This document shows positions 1 through 11,172 of a DNA stretch of 64,000 bases, one piece after another. Under the pieces are notes generated by a model, which had not been told where the DNA came from, did no database searches, and saw only the letters and a list, made by a program, of their open reading frames with translations. How positions within the stretch are numbered: position 1 is the stretch's first letter; each line of letters starts with the position of its first letter. The stretch covers positions 68,808,790-68,872,789 of the forward strand of contig CM062292.1 of NCBI GenBank assembly GCA_031216915.1. The letters run 5' to 3'. This DNA is from Pictodentalium vernedei (lineage: Eukaryota; Mollusca; Scaphopoda; Dentaliida; Dentaliidae). A program made the translations under genes and the position numbers.

Positions 1-30
1 TTGAACTTTACAATAGTCATGTGATAAAAT
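1..30. repeat. 3' end fragment of the Crypton-like element family
   Basis: The first 29-30 bases match bases 2316-2345, the 3' end of the Crypton-like element downstream, almost exactly and in the same orientation, including GTCATGTGATAAAA. This fragment lies outside the foldback element that starts near 53, so it is probably the end of a second family member lying mostly to the left of the window. It could also be an older duplication. Confidence 0.5.
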
Positions 31-180
31 AATATATTTTTCACATAAGTGATTATCTGGTTGAGGGCTAGATTATTTTTGGTGGTCTGAATTTGTTATT
101 CAAATCTTGTTTTATTACAAATTATTGGAGAGTGCCCACAGGCACTCTCCAATGATTTGTAATAAAACAAATTTATATAT

Positions 181-329
181 AGAGGATCTGTAATGAGTTT
201 CTCTTTGATATAAGATTTATGAAACGAGTGTAGACAATTTTATTTTAGCGAGCCTCTGGCGAGCTAAAATAAAATTGTCGAAACGAGTTTCATAAATCTT
301 ATGTCAAAAAGAAACGAATTTCAGATTCT
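181..329. repeat. Foldback head of the Crypton-like element
   Basis: A long imperfect inverted repeat whose loop region contains GCGAGCCTCTGGCGAGC. The left arm passes through GATTTATGAAACGAG and the right arm through CGAGTTTCATAAATC. The same hairpin, with the same CTCTGGCGAG centre, heads the elements at 9.6/11.2, 21.3 and 33.3 kb. Confidence 0.75.
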
Positions 330-600
330 TTTTATCACATGACACACACAAACGAACTTGAACCGATTTATTTTTAACGAGTCTGTGTTCCCGTATATGG
401 AAAAAAGAAAATTAACCTACTTTCGCCATGTTGACTGAATGCGTTCAATACTTCCGCTTTACAAAATAGTTCTCAAAACAAACGGTCTTATTGACATTTA
501 ATAAACAGACTGCAACAAAACCCTCATTAGTAATTCAATTGTCAACAATAAGAGAAGCAAATCCAAAGAAGGGATTTGCAATTTCTATATTTTATAAACT

Positions 601-2208
601 TTAATCCGAGTCGCTGTCGGACACAATGATGCGCCTACGTTTCTGAGCGGGTTGGGCTGATGATGTTTCTGGGTTATGAATGTGTATTTCAAAGTGCCCA
701 CCATAAATGTTGCCTGTGAACATATTCTGTAGTCTACCCGCAAATTGTGTGTTTCGATCAGTGGAATTTGTGTTAGAAATTGACTGGTTTTGATAAACTA
801 CATCTGTGTCCATGGATTTAGGATATTAAGGCCTATTTTCAGTTTGAAGATTGGAGTTAGATAACACACGAGAAATTTGTTTATGTTGTTGTTCATTGAT
901 ATGGCTGTAATTGTTAATTGACTGGATATTCTTGTGTCCTGTGATTTGCATAATCTGGTGAGCAGGGATGTTATTTTCACTAAGTTTCTGAACAAGATGT
1001 TTGCGAGCACTGTGATTTGTAAGTTTCTTTTCCGGTGAGAGACCAGCTGCTTTTGCCATGCGCTTCATGATGGAGGTAAGTTTATTTATTCCAATCGGCT
1101 GTCTTTTAAACCACTGATCACCGACATTCATAATATCTTGTTTAGTATGTGTTGCTATATAAAAAGGGTCACTTTCGTCACTGTAACCAGAGGGCCTTAA
1201 AAGAGAGTACTTTTTATAAATATTCACAGGACACCTTTCTGGTAAATCAAAGTTACACCACATTCTGGGTGGCACACTTCGAACATCTCTCACATTGTCA
1301 CCAGGGCGAGTTTTTGTTTGTCTTTCTATAAACTGTAAATATTCCTGGCCATTTGGGTCCTTGTGCAAACTAACACCCCCCCCCCCCCAACACATTTTAC
1401 GGTGCTCATCTGAGCCCCGTAAACCAAAGTGAATAGTGTTTAAAAACCACAAGGAGTTTATTATAGATTCGGGTGTCGAAGAACCCAGTTGACCGCTTTG
1501 CCACAAAATGTCAATTTCATTGTCACTTATTGGCTCCGCCTTTTTTTCCCGATTGCCCAAGCCACTTCGTTTCAGTTGTCGTTGTTTGGCCTTCAATATG
1601 TCTCTCACTTTCACAAATTCTACACTGCTAAGTATTGTGTGGCCATAATTAAAACGTTTTAAATTTCTGTCAATACTGGAAATAAATCCACGCAACGAGC
1701 TTGGTTCATATTCAGAGCCGTCAGATTTTCTGACTGACAGGATAAATTTGCATAAAATAACACACAGTTCACTGGGCGGTATGTTGTGAATTTCACGATG
1801 CTCATTTATATTATTGCTTTGAAGAAAATTTCTTACTAACTTCATATCATAAAAGATCTAGCTTAAAGTGTTTTTATTTGTTTCTTTTTCAACAAATCCA
1901 TCTATATCTGCACCGCTGATATTAACAAAACGACGCTGTTGAGTAGCGTCCGTTTGCTTAGCAACGCCAACAGTTTCTTGGCAATCTAGCGTCTCGTAGC
2001 GTTCATCGTGTAATGGGCTCAAACGTTCTGCCGACAGAGTCACTTCAAAGTCGATACCTATTATTTTCACAGTGTATAACAAGCCTTTTGTGCAATCAAT
2101 GATCTTAACAATTTCCCCTTCTCCTTTTCCATCTATTTTCACAATTTCGTTCACTCGATAGTTAAGTACACGCGACATGTTTTGTTTGTAAACAATGGAG
2201 TGGTACAA
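601..2208 (-). pseudogene. Crypton-type tyrosine recombinase with two in-frame stops
   Basis: Three open segments lie in one frame on the minus strand: 2208-1861, 1857-829 and 825-601. Only TAG at 1858-1860 and TAA at 826-828 separate them, giving 535 codons in all. Segment 1 is a small basic domain of beta-type character. Segment 2 is the recombinase: LRGSDEHRK (first catalytic Arg), a TKTRPG stretch (possible Lys), NHSARKHLV (HxxR) and GHKNIQSINNY (His and the nucleophile Tyr). Segment 3 has a TGNIYGGHFEIHIHN stretch, which I associate from memory with Crypton and DUF3504 tails, and ends in KRRR plus an acidic SDSDSD. A 13-base C run (1376-1388) encodes Gly codons after CW in the catalytic domain and is a likely error or slippage site. 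The element probably cut and joined DNA through a Tyr intermediate. The two stops suggest a recent pseudogene; readthrough is possible but not supported by other evidence. Confidence 0.8.
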
Positions 2209-2430
2209 TATGAATATTAATTAGGTGATGAGGCTTAAAATTCAGCCAATGCAAATCCTTGCAGGTCATATTACACGTGTTCTCATATAGAAGAATATCA
2301 GATGGACTTTTTCATTGAACTTTACAATAGTCATGTGATAAAAACAATATATTATTTGTGTTTGACTGAATATAAAATATAAGCAACGACAGTGTTGGCT
2401 TTTAGTGGCTTCTGGCACTCAACCAGTTAA

Positions 2431-2944
2431 TAAGTCTTGACAGCAGGAATATATTAGTATTTTAAGTTGCGATAACATTTCGGGAGAAAATAGGAATTGA
2501 GGTTAAAACTTTAAAAAATCGAAAAATAATAACAAAACAAATGACCACAAAGTATCAACGCGCTGTTTGATTTCGTACGTCATAAGACGTACAAAACTAT
2601 CAAAGGGTTAATAATGATATCTGGAGCTACCAGAGGCATCTATTTGTCTATATTTTGCAATGAACTTCGGGATTTCTGTCGAGTCGTCGAGCTGCAGTAC
2701 CTTCCGGTTGAAATAAGATCCAGAATAACAACAAGGAAATTTCGGTTTCTCTTGTTTGTGTTGTTGATAATTTCAAGCATGGACTGTCATTTTTCGGGAA
2801 GATCTCAGGCGGTTACTGATTTATTATTTATTGGTGCTCAACGTCACATCAGCATCCATGGCTATATCGTGGCGATTTTCAGGAGGTAAATACGATGACA
2901 ATTTTTTTGTGGCCTTCGAACAACTTATTTCAGCTGATACTATA
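2431..2944. other. Spacer, nothing recognised
   Basis: AT-rich sequence between the Crypton-bearing MITE and the deleted Tc1 element. It has a short open frame (2614-2889) with no recognisable domain, and ends in CAAAGGGTTAA near 2600-2610, which may be a relic of a TTAA-type element end. I see no gene here. Confidence 0.4.
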
Positions 2945-3914
2945 TACTACTCAAAGTTTGCTAAGCACCAAATATTTAACACATCATTGTGAAATTTGCT
3001 TGTGACATATTTGCGATATTTTTGGTGGATATGATTGAGGAATGTATTGAGATGGTCCCCAGTGTTTACATTAGCTCTTTTGATAGGCAGACCTTTCGTG
3101 ACAGTCATGGAAAGCATGTACCCCTTGATTTTCATGATGTTTTCGTGTACTTTCTACATGTACATGACATGTGTAGGCTATTCAGTCTTCATTTCAAAAC
3201 AAACCCTTGTGATTTAATGATTGAATATGGCAAATGCAAATGTAAGAAGATATTTGTCTGAAGCAGAAATGTGGCGGGCTGTAGGGATTGTTGAGCAAGG
3301 GGCTACCCATCGTCAGGTTGATGAAGCCCTTGGGATGAAACATACGGTGATCACCAGAACCTGGGCAAGATTTCAGCAGTATGGCACACCAGTAAGATGG
3401 TGTGGGATTGAGCGTATGGACTGGCCAGCAAGATCCTCTGACCTCAATCCAATCGAACATGTCTGGACTGAGTTGCAGCTTGCAATTTCAGCCCGTCCAG
3501 TCCAGCCAAGAAGTGTCCAGGAGCTTGGTGTCATGCTGGTCCAAGAAAGGAACAACATCCCACAAAGGACCACCAGGAACCTGATTGGGAGCATGAGAAG
3601 GCGTTATCAAGCTGTAATTAACGGTAATGGGTCTCATACTCGATATTGAACCCATACCAGTTCGCTCCGTCAGCTTTTTGGCAAACTGAAAAATTTCCTC
3701 TTTTACCAATAATATCCATTTTCCATGGTTATCGTATTCGAAAGCTAAAAAATAATGTCAAACACAAATAAAATCTTAATTTCTTAATTTCTGTACGTAA
3801 ATGATTAAAGATATAATTAAATACAAAATATATGCACTTTTCATTACAATATTTCAACTAAAACGTAAAACAGGTAGTTGGATATACTTGGTGCTCAGCA
3901 AACTTTGAGTAGTA
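2945..3914 (+). mobile_element. Internally deleted Tc1-like transposon with intact ends
   Basis: Inverted ends TACTACTCAAAGTTTGCTAA (from 2945) and its complement ending GAGTAGTA (3914) are flanked by TA on both sides, the Tc1/mariner target duplication. The element is about 970 bp, shorter than the usual 1.5 kb or so, and its transposase frame lacks the middle. It is a non-autonomous derivative. Confidence 0.8.
3221..3649 (+). pseudogene. Tc1 transposase remnant, catalytic core deleted
   Basis: An open frame of 142 codons joins the two ends of a Tc1 transposase. Residues 1-50 are a helix-turn-helix DNA-binding region (SEAEMWRAVGIVEQG, then VITRTWARFQQYGTP). From about residue 65 it is the C-terminus, with the signature DLNPIEHVWTEL carrying the last catalytic Glu, and the usual GSHTRY end. 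The segment with the first two catalytic Asp residues (TDE and QDNARPH in intact relatives) is missing, so the product cannot catalyse transposition. It could still bind the element's ends if expressed. Confidence 0.8.
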
Positions 3915-4260
3915 TATTATCGTGAAAAGAATTCAAGAATCTTTTTGCAAGTGTCGTCTGCTTTTCATATTAGGTAAAGGGTTAAAAAAAAACAAAAAAC
4001 AATGAAGTCCCCATTACATCCACTGCAAAGCGTCTTCGTTTGCGAGCACGAATACATGGCAGAATTGTTGATTGCATAATTCACTTGTGAAATTATCGTT
4101 TATAATCAAACCCGGAAATCCCAGTAAATCACACTTTGGAAAGTAATAAAATTGTCCCCCTATGATTCGATTCAAGTCGAGCCGATTCGGAGATTTTCGA
4201 ATCGTCGAGATGTTCTCAAAATAGTAACGAATCCCCACCCCCACCCCCACTCTTCTGCAG

Positions 4261-4390
4261 CACTCTAAAATCAGCTGGGTTAAAAACAACCCAAATCAAC
4301 TGAGTAGAGTGAATATGAACCCAATTGGGTTCATATTTACTCAACCCAGTTGATTTTGGGTTAATGTTTAACTCAGGTGATTTTAGAGTG
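4261..4390. mobile_element. Small palindromic MITE
   Basis: A near-continuous inverted repeat of 130 bp. Outer ends are CACTCTAAAATCA and TGATTTTAGAGTG; the centre is GAACCCAATTGGGTTC (4318-4333). It has no coding capacity. I could not assign a superfamily or a clear target duplication. Confidence 0.65.
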
Positions 4391-4440
4391 TATGTTTCGT
4401 TTTAAGCTGATTTGTTTTACAAGGATTGGTGAGCAAGTTA

Positions 4441-5400
4441 TTCTACTTATATTAACGCCTCTCCTTGGCCCATTCGCGCAGGTGTGTGAAATGACACCGT
4501 AGTGGCATCTTCGTGGCCTCGCTCTTCCCGAATACTACGAAAGGATCTTTAACATGCACGTCTCTCTCCGCGCAGAGTACAGCCATTTAACGTCCGCCAC
4601 CCGAAAGGACCAGTGGCGGCGCCAGAGTTACAAAATTGAGGGGGAACAGTTGGGGATTGTGCAGCGCCGAGCTGGAGTGGGTTTCGGGTGGGTGTGGGGG
4701 GGGGGGGGTCCTCTCCCTAAGTTGAGAAAATTTTTAACTGTTTTGCAACAAAATCATGCGAATATGGATATCATTGGAACCGGCTGAACAGGCCGGTTCC
4801 AATGATATTCATATTTGCATGATTTTATTGAGTTATACCTTTGAGAATTTTTCAAAAATATTAAATTTTATTTATTTTTTAAAATTACTGTAGGCTGAAT
4901 TCCAAACGGATGCCTTGCGCACTCTCGATTCTAGCATTCGTCATATACTCTTAAGCACTATGTTTCAGTCCGTTTAAACGCTGCATGCCTTGTTGCAATT
5001 TGGACCCTCGACTCTTGTTTGTTGTTTGCAGCTAGCGTGTGTGTGGGGGACGGGGGGGGGGGGGGGGGGCATAATTTCAAAACTTCTCTGATTTAGTGCA
5101 CTTGGGAATATGATATTAAGCACACCGACCATTACACCGCAACGTTCAATACAACAAAAATTAAAATGATAGTATTGTTTTACGACGCTTGGCGAAAAAA
5201 GTGCAGGGGTAAGTACCCCCACATACCCCTCCACGGCGCCGCCACTGGATAGGACGGTACAATGTGACAGCATCAACCCCACAATTGATGCTGACAGAGA
5301 GTGTTAGGACACCTCAAAAGCTTTCCCCGCCCGAGGATCGATCCCGAGACCTCTGGTATGAGAGACCAGCGCACTTATCCACTCGCCACTTCTTTCTTGC
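4441..5400 (-). mobile_element. tRNA-headed SINE, split by a hAT-type MITE
   Basis: Read on the minus strand from about 5397, it starts with a tRNA-like segment: GTGGCGAGTGGATAAGTGCG (A-box-like), TCTCATACCAGAGG (anticodon-arm-like) and GGGATCGATCC (B-box-like). It continues to 5248, is interrupted, and resumes from 4610 down to about 4441 with a CATGTTAAAGATCC stretch that I recall as common in invertebrate SINEs. The body differs from the GTGTCCTTGGGCAAG SINEs elsewhere in the window. Termini are approximate. Confidence 0.55.
4611..5247. mobile_element. hAT-type MITE with 8-bp target duplication
   Basis: Terminal inverted repeats CAGTGGCGGCGCC (4611-4623) and GGCGCCGCCACTG (5235-5247) have the CAGTGGCG form common in hAT elements. 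Flanking 8-mers GAAAGGAC (4603-4610) and GATAGGAC (5248-5255) differ by one base and fit a hAT target duplication. Inside are a hairpin at 4760-4835 (GGAACCGGCT...AGCCGGTTCC), similar to the one at 33.15 kb, and two poly-G tracts (4696-4708 and 5050-5069). No transposase frame. Confidence 0.75.
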
Positions 5401-6111
5401 TAGGCTCGTTCACATGCCTTGGTTCTAATTTGTATAATGCGAAGACAAATCGTTAATTATATTTTATTTCATCGCTTGTCATTGTTTGAAAGATGGGAAG
5501 ACATTTTGTCCATATATTCCAATAAATGCTGTCTTCTGATTGGTCAGAATACCTAGGACAAATAGCCATGGCAAAGGGCGCACCCAACATCCAGGGTATA
5601 TGAGAGCGTGCAACATCCAGGCGATACATCGGGAGTATATGGTTTAAATGAAAGCTTTTCTCATTCGCTCGCCTGGATATAAAAATCGAACCCAAAAACC
5701 TGAAGATAGTCACAAATATCATCAGATTTCTGACAATTCGATCGTATTTTGCTGTTATAAATTAAATAGTAGAATAATTAAATAAAAAAACTTGAGAAAA
5801 ATAAAATGAGAGCAAATTTGTAAACAAATATTTAGCTTCCGATATGTTTACGTTTCCAATAACAACGCAAGGGATGTAAGTCTATCTGTTGTCTTCTGCG
5901 TTTGTAAAAACAAAACGATTATTCACGGGTTTGGTCCAACTGATTGCGGAGCGTGAGGAACTCGTCCACAAATTTGTTTCCACTATATTTCTATTGTATT
6001 TCAAACGGGCCAAAAAACGTTGGTATATGGAGATTTAATACATGGGTGTCTCATTTAAAAACCGACATCCAGATATTAACCTTGAAAAAAAAATAATCCA
6101 GGATCAACCCA
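5401..6111. other. AT-rich spacer, nothing recognised
   Basis: No convincing gene or repeat seen. Short open frames here lack domains and sit in low-complexity AT-rich sequence. Confidence 0.4.
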
Positions 6112-6349
6112 CTGCACACTAAAGTGGAAATTTCAAAATTTCAAGATGCAATTCTTCCCCATAATACACTGTAATGCAGGTAGACATTTAACTAATTCAA
6201 TATCGTTTGACGGAGCTCATCATAGCGCAAGGGGAAATTTAACGAATTCAGTCTTGTTTGACAGAGCTCAATGAGATCTGTCAAATAAGATTGATTTGGT
6301 TAAATTCTAGTTCAAGTATTAGTTTTGATATTTCCACATTAGTGTGCAG
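6112..6349. mobile_element. MITE with CTGCACACTAAAGTGGAAAT ends
   Basis: Inverted ends CTGCACACTAAAGTGGAAAT (6112-6131) and ATTTCCACATTAGTGTGCAG (6330-6349) enclose a GTTTGACAGAGCTC inverted repeat near 6250-6290. A related hairpin core (TTTGACAGAGCTC) lies in the pogo-like insertion near 13.8 kb. No coding capacity. Confidence 0.65.
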
Positions 6350-7990
6350 AGACCTCTGTCAAACAAGAATGAATTAGGTATTTTCCAGTTGCATTAAGGA
6401 AAACCTTTTCTACACAAAATGTCTCTAATCTGACTTCAGTGTTCAGAGGGTTACCCTGGAATGTTCTTCGGCGTTCAAACCGAGTTGACACTAAACCTAT
6501 AAACTACAAGGGTGTGCTCATTGGCGGGTTCAGGAATTGTGATTACAGGGGCGTGATTGTCTAATCTAAATCGTTGAGGAGGTCCTTTCTTACTGAAGGG
6601 TCTCAAAAACAGGAAGGTTCTTCTTGACTCCTCCCTCCCATAAAACTAGCATGATACACTACTGTCATAAAATCTCAGATATTTCGAGGCAATATATGGC
6701 GCACTACGGTTTTTGAACGGGCCTGTCTAGTGCACCACCCACGACCATTCTCTTGTCCAAAAGGTAACTGGCAGTGGGAGGTGTTAAGACTGAAAAGTTG
6801 TAAGAAATTCTCTACGGGAACATAATTTCCTCACGCAGTTTATTGGAAAATAGTAACAAAATACTTGATTAGGCCCACTAATTTCCCAGACCGTCTAATT
6901 CTCAAAGGAAATCGACGGGCTGCTTGTTTTACTCGCGCTAGGTGGAGTTTGCGCACCGAAGACCGCTGATGTAATATGATATTCCTTCATTCACAGAGAT
7001 ATACAAATATTCTTTCATTTTCTAGTTAAAGATATTCCAATCAGTATTTAACCATTTCGCTGCTGTGCAATTTGGCAATATCCAGTGCTGAACCATATAT
7101 TGGAGGGAATGGGGTTAAAGCAAAGTTCCAGCCAATGGACCTCCATTGGCTGAAACATTGTTTGTGATTTTTGTCCATATGTGCAGAATTTGAAAGTGAT
7201 ACTTTGGGTGATACCTCCACTCTACGGGTGATTCTGTGACAATCCATTCTCCACGTACTGTATATTGGAACAACGTTGACTGAGTTCAACAATGTTTCCA
7301 AAACTACTCCCACCTACACTCCATAAATCTCAAAAGTAAAGACGTCCAGTCGACTTGAATTTAATTCCTATTTAATGGACTCACCATGTAGTCCAAACTT
7401 TGCTCCACAGGCCGTTATATAATTTTTGTTTTGTTTTGTCGCCGTGTTGCACAGGACAACAAAAAACAATTATAAATGTTGAGACAAGTTTGGACTATTG
7501 AGTTCGTTGTTGTCTCGAGTATTTCGGAATTTACATAGACGCGAAAAATGGTTGAGATCAAATGGATAAATGACACATCGTCTGTCGTTTGCATTTCGAA
7601 AAACATGCGTTCTATTGAGAATGACAACGAGCTCTGATATCCATTCCCTGTACATGTATGTGGTATCTACGTACTGAGTACGGACTTATCGCACAGGACG
7701 TCAACAGTTGGTTCCGTACGCAATATGGACCTGTAGCAGCGAAAGGGTTAATTCCCACTGAGAAAACCAAGGTATTAACACAATTTATGGAAATACGCGA
7801 TGCAATCATAAAACTACGATTGTTATTGATCTTCAATGGATGGTGATGCCATAAAATGTCGGTCAGAACAAGTCTCAATTGAGCAACATTTCTTCCATTG
7901 ATTCAAAGAAAGTGAGAAATGAAGAAAATGAGAAATGATTGTTTACGGTAAATTAAATTTATATTCAGTCGCCTGGAATATATCAGTTGG
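6350..7990. other. Spacer with one small hairpin, no gene seen
   Basis: AT-rich sequence with no convincing coding region. A hairpin GCCAATGGACCTCCATTGGC at 7131-7150 matches the core of the MITE at 13.2 kb. A GAAAGGGTTAA end near 7740-7751 may be half of a lost TTAA element. Confidence 0.4.
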
Positions 7991-7997
7991 CTGGAAA

Positions 7998-8425
7998 ATT
8001 GTATTACATATCGCGTTGAGTTAACCCTTTACCCAACGTACCGTCAAAAAAAGGCTAGCACTATTCTCAAAAAATTGCCAATTAATTGTCATCATTTTTT
8101 CATTTTTTGTCTCAAAACATAGGTTATGACCCTTCGTTGGAACGAGCTCGTCGAGCTCGCTTCAATGGGGGGTCATAACCTATGTTTTTGAGACAAAAAA
8201 TGAAAAAAATTAGATATTCAAGAATTTATTTTGCAAGTGTCGTCTGCTTTTCATCTTAGGTGAAGGGTTAACTAGTGGTTTTCGACGCATTTTGTAATAA
8301 TTGTATTACATATCACGGTGAGTTGACTAGAGGTTTTCAACGCGATCTGTAATAATTTTATTACATTTCGCGTTGTGTTGACTGGTGGTTTTCAACGTGA
8401 TTTGTAATAATTTTATAACATATGT
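7998..8425. repeat. Short array of the 55-bp repeat, split by a MITE
   Basis: About four 55-bp units of the form TTATTACATATCGCGTTG, then CTAGTGGTTTTC, then the half-palindrome GCGATTTGTAATAATT. The first unit is split at its TTAA by the MITE 8021-8271. The unit is the same as in the large array at 13.4-16.9 kb, though more diverged. Confidence 0.8.
8021..8271. mobile_element. TTAA hairpin MITE, family 1
   Basis: TTAA duplication at 8021-8024 and 8268-8271; ends CCCTTTACCCAACG and a diverged AAGGG complement. A long central hairpin includes CATAGGTTATGACCC and GGAACGAGCTCG. It sits inside a 55-bp repeat unit at GAG-TTAA-CTAG, so the neighbouring units serve as an empty-site reference and confirm TTAA as the duplicated target. 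TTAA plus a CCC start is piggyBac-like. Confidence 0.85.
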
Positions 8426-8932
8426 ACTTTTATTTTTCATTAATTTCAAGGCCATGAATGACTCTAATATCCGATAAAATGGGAAGAGATAAAATAGAAA
8501 AAATCTTGATCATGATATTCCTGAAATGAAACTTCCGAATATTCACTAAGTGAGGGTCATCTCACGTTGTCAGTCGTCCGTGCGATTGGACCTTCCTTTA
8601 TCAGCTTCCATGACATAGAACCCGTGGTACGATTTTGGGGTCAGGCTTGCTGGCAGTATTAATCCGAGTTGCTGTATAATATAAGTCACGGGATATTTAG
8701 TGGTTGGATATGATGTCATATGAGGGGAAGTGAGATCAATATTAGGCGAGGCGATATCGGCCCGGTAATTTATTTCCTCGAAGAAGAACCGAATCGTTTC
8801 ATTGTTATGACTTGAATGAGTTTGGTGTATCGCACTTGTGAAATGTGAACAATCAGACGTCAGTTTACAATGTAAGGGGAGTAACTCTATCTAGCAATCG
8901 TTTCGTACTGAAGTGATTTTCGAACGGTACGA

Positions 8933-9171
8933 TTAATCCTTTAACCAACGTAACTGAAAAACTGCCCAGCGCATTTCACGAAAATCACCCTTCAATTTTC
9001 ATTATTTTTATCACTTTTTTGTTTCAAACAGCTTATGATCCCTCTTTGGAACGAGCTCGTTGGGCTCGTTCCGCAGAGGGGTCTTAAGCTATGTTTTTGA
9101 AGCAGGAAATTAGTTATTCGAGAATTTTGTTTGCAGGTGTCGTCTGCTTTTCGTGTTAGATAAAGGGTTGT
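8933..9171. mobile_element. TTAA hairpin MITE, family 1, inside a foldback arm
   Basis: Starts TTAATCCTTTAACCAACG and ends GATAAAGGGTTG, with a hairpin around GGAACGAGCTCGTTGG. The other arm of the host foldback has no insertion at the matching GATTAACC near 11900, which confirms the site. The right TTAA has decayed. Confidence 0.8.
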
Positions 9172-9646
9172 TGTGAATGTTGGGCGTGTTTTGATTTACA
9201 TTGAGCTATCGGTTGGTAGTAAATCTTATTATGTCAGCTCTTGAGGTCAACCAATCAGCGTGGATAAATGATGGCGGCTTATGAAGCCATATCAGGTCGA
9301 TAATGACGTCATCGGTGAACCCATAAGAAATCAATATTAGGTGTGTGTTCACCATATTGTTTTTAAAAATAAAATACAACCGCTTTGTCTCAAAAAATGG
9401 CAATCTTACAGCAAACGTTCTGAATCGTCCGTTGAATGTGATTAAAATTTCATTAAACTCACTTGAACAAAGCGAAATAATCTGTTTATAATATGTGTCC
9501 CAACTTGAGAAACTTATTTCGACCGATAACCCCCATCCGATAACTCAATGTAGCCTGATATGGTTTCATAAGCCACCACCATTTATCCACGCTGATTGGT
9601 TGACCTCAACATAAATAGAAGATATGGGATGAGTGTTTTTCTCATA

Positions 9647-11172
9647 TACTCTCCCAAAAAAAAGAAAGTGTGCATGCTAAAAAATAACACTAAAAAAAAA
9701 GATATATATCATTTTCATTCATGGAAATTTTATTCAATCACAGATGAATCAATTTGTAATCAACACGAGAAATGTCATTACGCTACAACGAATACACTTG
9801 GTGCCATGGAGAGTCAAAGACACTAAGGGTCAAACACAAAAAGTCACACACTCAATATCTGGTATGACCTCCGTCTGCATCGACTACTGCTGTGCATCTA
9901 CGCCTCATGGAAGCGAACAAGTTAGCATGGAAGTGTTGTAGGATGTTGTTCCATATTCTGATAAGCTGTTTTTGGAGTTCCACAAGCGTTGACGGTGCAT
10001 GGGGAAGCCAGCGTAGCTGACGTTTCATTTCGTCCCATACGTGCTCAATGGGTGAGATATCGGGCGAATTTGCGGGTCAGGGAAGAACATCCACTTGTCG
10101 TTGCTGCAGATACTGTTGAACAACACTAGCTGCGTGCGGTCGGGCGTTGTCCTGCTGTAGAATGACGCCGGGGCCGTGACGTTGCAGAAATGGGACAACA
10201 ACAGGTGTGAGCACTTCATCACGATATCTGGCTGCATTGAGATTGCCATCAATAATGACCAGCTCAGTTCTGTTACGGGCTGTGATGCCACCCCACACCA
10301 TGAGAGACCCTCCCCCATAACGGTTTCGCTCCACGACACATGGATCTGCGTAGCGTTCGTTTCGACGTCTGTACACTCTTTGGCGGCCATCTGATGATGA
10401 AAGATGGAAACGACATTCATCTGTGAATAAAACACGTCGCCACCACTGTAAGGGATGCCTGAGATGTTGTCTACACCACTGCAGTCGAGCACGACGATGA
10501 CGTAACGTCAAAATCGGACGAATTGCAGGTCTTCGGGGACGTAAGCCGTATTCTCTCAGCCGGTTGATTACTGTTTGAGGATGTATCCGTCTCAGGTTAG
10601 GGATGTTCCTGGCTGTCATCGTTGCCGTTTGTTGCCGGTTCCGGAGATGGACGACACGGATATACCGATCTTGTGCAGGAGTGGTAACTCGGGGTCTCCC
10701 GGAGCGGGGTCGGTCTCGAGCGTCATCATGTTGTGCATGTCGATGGACTAGCCTGTCTACAGTTTTACGGTGGCAGTTCAAATGCTGGGCAACCTCTCTG
10801 TGTGTTCTGCCAGCTCTAATCATACCCAGGGCAAGGAGACGTTGATTCATTGTCAATCTTGGCATGCTAATGTGGAGTCGTTTTAACAGCAGCGCAAGTT
10901 TGAATGTGAACGATAGGAAGGCCTTACTTTAGTGTTTAAATACCCAAGGATTCACACTGCTGCATGAATTTTCAGACTCTCCACGTGCAAAATATGCCTT
11001 TTCACAAACGTGCAGCACGTCATTTAACGTTAATGCAATTTTAACGAGGAAAGCTGTTTTTGTGTTCAATATAACTTATTCATGAACAGGTTAATATTCT
11101 TTACACCTACGGAATTATTTTTTTGGAGTTTGATCAATTTCGGCAATGCACACTTTCTTTTTTGGGCGAGTA
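9647..11172 (-). mobile_element. Nearly full-length Tc1-like transposon
   Basis: Inverted ends TACTCTCCCAAAAA (from 9647) and the complement ending GGGCGAGTA (11172), extended by GAAAGTGTGCAT on both sides, are flanked by TA. Length is 1526 bp, as usual for Tc1. It carries one transposase frame on the minus strand and sits inside the foldback head of the 700-bp element. Confidence 0.85.
9852..10865 (-). pseudogene. Tc1 transposase (DD34E) with a single nonsense codon
   Basis: The frame starts at ATG 10865 and, read through one stop, gives 337 codons to TGA at 9852-9854, a normal Tc1 length. The N-terminus has paired helix-turn-helix DNA-binding regions (about residues 1-115; DRPRSGRPRVTT is a typical linker). 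The catalytic triad is visible: LFTDECRF, LQQDNARPHAA and SPDISPIEHVWDE, with 34 positions between the second Asp and the Glu. The only defect I see is TGA at 10077-10079, where relatives have Trp before PANSPD, consistent with a TGG to TGA change. As it stands the product would be 262 residues and lack the catalytic Glu. The usual GGHTRY end is present. Confidence 0.9.

Larger units (their letters stand above)
176..2345 (-). mobile_element. Crypton-like tyrosine-recombinase transposon
   Basis: A 2.2-kb element carrying a tyrosine-recombinase frame on the minus strand. It begins with a foldback (181-329). Just inside is TTTTTATCACATGAC (329-343), the exact reverse complement of the right end GTCATGTGATAAAAA (2331-2345). 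The element interrupts a TTAA-flanked MITE, which supports a discrete insertion. The same foldback head and GTCATATGATAA-type tail occur on the roughly 700-bp elements near 11, 21 and 33 kb. I infer that those are non-autonomous relatives. Exact termini are uncertain by a few bases. Confidence 0.65.
53..2430. mobile_element. TTAA-flanked foldback MITE, split by the Crypton-like element
   Basis: The left end (CTGGTTGAGGGCTAGATTAT from 57) and the right end (GGCACTCAACCAG then TTAA at 2427-2430) are inverted terminal repeats. An internal hairpin around GGAGAGTGCC/GGCACTCTCC lies at 130-152. A complete 250-bp relative is at 47969-48218, with the same ends and the same hairpin core. Here the element is split by an insertion between about 176 and 2345. 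TTAA target duplication is typical of piggyBac-type elements; the left copy has decayed to TTAT. Confidence 0.7.
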
